64,000 nucleotides of DNA. It comes from Polynucleobacter necessarius. Lineage in GTDB: Bacteria; Pseudomonadota; Gammaproteobacteria; Burkholderiales; Burkholderiaceae. Location of the stretch: contig NZ_LT606949.1 of NCBI RefSeq assembly GCF_900095215.1, forward strand, positions 1,592,940-1,656,939, read 5' to 3'. The notes beneath the pieces were generated by a model, which searched no databases, was not told the origin of the DNA, and was given only the letters and a program-made list of their open reading frames with translations. Made by a program: the position numbers and the translations under genes. Below, one piece after another: positions 62,126-64,000 of the stretch. How positions within the stretch are numbered: the stretch's first letter is position 1; each line of letters starts with the position of its first letter.

Positions 62126-63064
62126 ATGTTTGCACTTCTTGGAATTACCCCTCAAGAGCTGGTAGCCCAGCTCTTGGTGGGGCTTATTAATGGCTCGTTT
62201 TATGCCATTTTGAGTTTGGGGCTGGCCATTATTTTGGCCTTCTCAACATTATTAATTTTGCACATGGTGCGCAATACACCATGGGTGCGTTTCTTGCCTG
62301 GATTGGTTTAACTCAGATTAGCCCATGTAACTCAGATTAGCCAATGGCTGGGATTCCCCGCGTTATCAATTAATTATTGGTTTGCCCTCATTGTCGTGCC
62401 CTTGGTTTTGGCTGGGTTTGGTCTGATCCTTGAGCGGACAATGTTGCGACGCCTGTATCACCTTGATCACCTATATGGCCTTTGGTTGACATTTGGTTTG
62501 GCGCTCATTGTTGAGGGCATGTTCCGCCATGGGTATGGAATTTCTGGTGAGAGCTATCCAGCCCCAGAGATTTTGCAAGGAGCAATTCCATTGGAATCGA
62601 TTGGCATTATTTTGCCAAAGTACCGCGTTTGGGTGGTTGTGATTTCTTTGGTGGTTTGTTTTTCAACTTGGTACGTCGTCGAAAGAACAAAATTAGGCGC
62701 TTATTTGCGCGCTGGAACTGAAAACCCTAAGTTGCTTCAAGCTTTCGGCATTAACGTTCCTTTCATGATTTCTTTGGCTTATGCCTATGGCGTTGGCCTA
62801 GCTGGTTTTGCTGGCGTCTTGGCTGCTCCGATTTTCCAAGTACACCCTTTAATGGGCTCAAACCTCATCGTCGTTGTTTTTGTGGTTGTGGTGATTGGGG
62901 GCATGGAATCTATCATGGGCGCTATTTTGACTGGCCTGGGTTTAGGCTTGGTTGAGGGCCTCACCAAGGTCTTGTACCCAGAGGCTTCTGGCGTTGTACT
63001 GTTCGTCATCATGACAATTGTTTTGTTGATTCGTCCTGCTGGACTATTTGGGCGGGAGAAATAA
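62126..63064 (+). pseudogene. livH: Branched-chain amino acid-type permease (LivH), broken
   Basis: Start FALLGITPQELVAQLLVGLI and NGSFYAILSLGLAII. A missing T near 62230 shifts away from GLLNIINFAHGAQYTMGAFL (readable in another frame), and a 19-bp tandem duplication (62309-62342) adds a second shift. From QWLGFPAL the frame is clean to 63064, with LRAGTENPKLLQAFGINVPF and SGVVLFVIMTIVLLIRPAGL. Confidence 0.85.
62309..62342. repeat. 19-bp tandem duplication inside livH
   Basis: TAACTCAGATTAGCC occurs at 62309-62323 and 62328-62342, separated by CATG; the second copy continues AATG. The 19-bp period is not a multiple of three and contributes to the frameshift. Confidence 0.85.
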
Positions 63065-63066
63065 AT

Positions 63067-63992
63067 ATGAATCCAAAAACAAAACTACTCTACGGAATTT
63101 TGGTTCTCATCGCCCTACTATTGCCGTTCCAATATTTTACTTATTTGATATTCGACATGAAGGTGTTGTGTTTTGCGCTTTTTGCCTGCGCATTTAATTT
63201 GCTGTTGGGGTTTACGGGCCTCCTTTCCTTTGGTCATGCTGCTTTTTTTGGAACCGCCGCCTACATTACTGCGTACTTTTTTAAAGAGGCTGGCCTCTTC
63301 CCTGAGCTCGGAATGATTCTGGGTGTTTTAGATTCCGGAGTGCTGGGTTTTTTTGATTGGCTCATTGGCTATTCGCAGGCAGGGTATCTATTTCGCAATG
63401 GTGACACTCGCCCTGTCGCAGATGGTTTACTTCCTGGCGGTTCAATTTGGGCGGTGAAGATCGCATTCAGGGTGTGCCTCGTGGAATGTTGTTGGGTTTT
63501 ATTGGCCTCAAGGATGATGTTGCGATGTACTACTTTGTGCTCGCCATTTTCTTGTTTGGTTTTGCGTTGATCATGCGCGCAGTTCACTCTCCGTTGGGGC
63601 AGGTGCTTAAGGCTGTTCGTGAGAACGAGCCTCTCGCAATTTCATTGGGTTATGACGTAGATCGATTTAAGCTGATGTCTTTTGTCATCTCTGCCGCCCT
63701 TTCTGGCTTGGCTGGCTAAATGCAATCTTTGGTATTCCAGTTGGCCACACTAACTGATGTTCACTGGCATATGTCTGGTGAAGTGGTGTTGATGACTTTG
63801 TTGGGTGGTATGAGAACTATTCTTGGCCCAGTAGTAGGCGCAGGAATCGTTGTTGGTCTGCAAAACTATTGAGCCAATATTGGCTCTTGGAGTACGATTG
63901 CAACCTGCTTTATTTTTTGTTTTATCTGTGTTTTGGCTTTCCGTTGTGGCGTTGTAGGTGAAGTTGCCGCACTCTTCAAAACCAAAAACTAG
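63067..63992 (+). pseudogene. livM: Branched-chain amino acid-type permease (LivM), broken
   Basis: N-terminal helices and FNLLLGFTGLLSFGHAAFFG are in frame to about 63360. Shifts near 63365 (IRRQGIYFAMVTLALSQMVY in another frame) and 63445 (GGEDRIQGVPRGML in a third) follow. TAA (63717-63719) after SALSG-like LAG and TGA (63870-63872) after GLQNY interrupt the end, which reads EVAALFKTKN before TAG at 63990-63992. Last gene of the operon. Confidence 0.85.
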
Positions 63993-64000
63993 TTTTTGGT
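63981..64000. terminator. Palindrome over the livM stop codon
   Basis: ACCAAAAACTAGTTTTTGGT is a perfect 10+10 bp palindrome ending at the window edge. AT-rich, so weak as a hairpin, but its place at the operon end suggests a terminator. Confidence 0.5.

Overview
The window looks like a piece of a betaproteobacterial (Burkholderiaceae) chromosome that includes the replication origin. Gene content, protein sequences and gene order (rpmH-rnpA-yidD-yidC-mnmE on one side, dnaA-dnaN-gyrB on the other, and an mreBCD-mrdA-rodA cluster) fit the genus Polynucleobacter best. That assignment comes from recognising protein families; no search was run. Housekeeping genes are intact, but about sixteen accessory genes carry frameshifts, in-frame stops or deletions. 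A small genome eroding in this way suggests a host-restricted lineage such as the endosymbiotic P. necessarius, or a draft with many homopolymer errors. The number of nonsense mutations, an in-frame deletion and a duplication favours real decay.

Layout. 1-13.3 kb: end of dapF, pyrE facing xth, then minus-strand runs dksA-argB-slmA-metX-metW-(ampG broken) and gatC-gatA-gatB-DUF484-xerC-cobW-type GTPase. 13.3-18.9 kb: plus-strand rod-shape operon mreB-mreC-mreD-mrdA-rodA. 19-20.8 kb: HU gene and two damaged genes (a secreted hypothetical protein and an LpxO-type hydroxylase). 20.8-25.7 kb: DUF167 gene, beta-carbonic anhydrase, broken lipid A acyltransferase, metallophosphoesterase, a Ser/Thr kinase with a damaged USP-like tail, and a frameshifted rRNA pseudouridine synthase. 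25.7-33.4 kb: a decay zone with prfC (RF3), DUF2798, two EamA-type transporters, a MOSC protein, a MipA/OmpV outer-membrane protein and a TauE/SafE permease all disrupted. Between them lie an intact GNAT acetyltransferase, an intact histidine phosphatase and a glycine riboswitch with no recognisable target gene. 33.4-35.2 kb: tRNA-Phe, two small membrane proteins, tag.

35.2-42.5 kb: a tight minus-strand operon def-fmt-htpX-rsmB-DUF4390-ntrY-ntrX. 42.5-50.6 kb: broken dprA, type IA topoisomerase (topB-like), a stand-alone MnmC oxidoreductase domain, pckG, mnmE. 50.6-58.6 kb: yidC-yidD-rnpA-rpmH diverging from dnaA-dnaN-gyrB. DnaA boxes flank dnaA, and a DnaA-trio-like triplet repeat lies before dnaN. 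58.6-59.3 kb: a SET-domain methyltransferase gene and a DUF3717 gene. 59.4-64.0 kb: a complete branched-chain amino-acid-type ABC transporter operon (ATPase, ATPase, binding protein, two permeases) in which all five genes are pseudogenes.

Taken together, replication, translation, cell-shape and peptidoglycan synthesis, methionine and arginine synthesis and membrane protein insertion are kept. Nutrient uptake (amino acids, EamA, TauE), lipid A tailoring, muropeptide recycling, DNA uptake (dprA) and translation fine-tuning (RF3, rRNA pseudouridine) are being lost. I found no convincing new multi-gene system. The best leads are regulatory: the origin architecture, a short leader ORF and hairpin before dnaA, and the orphan glycine riboswitch.
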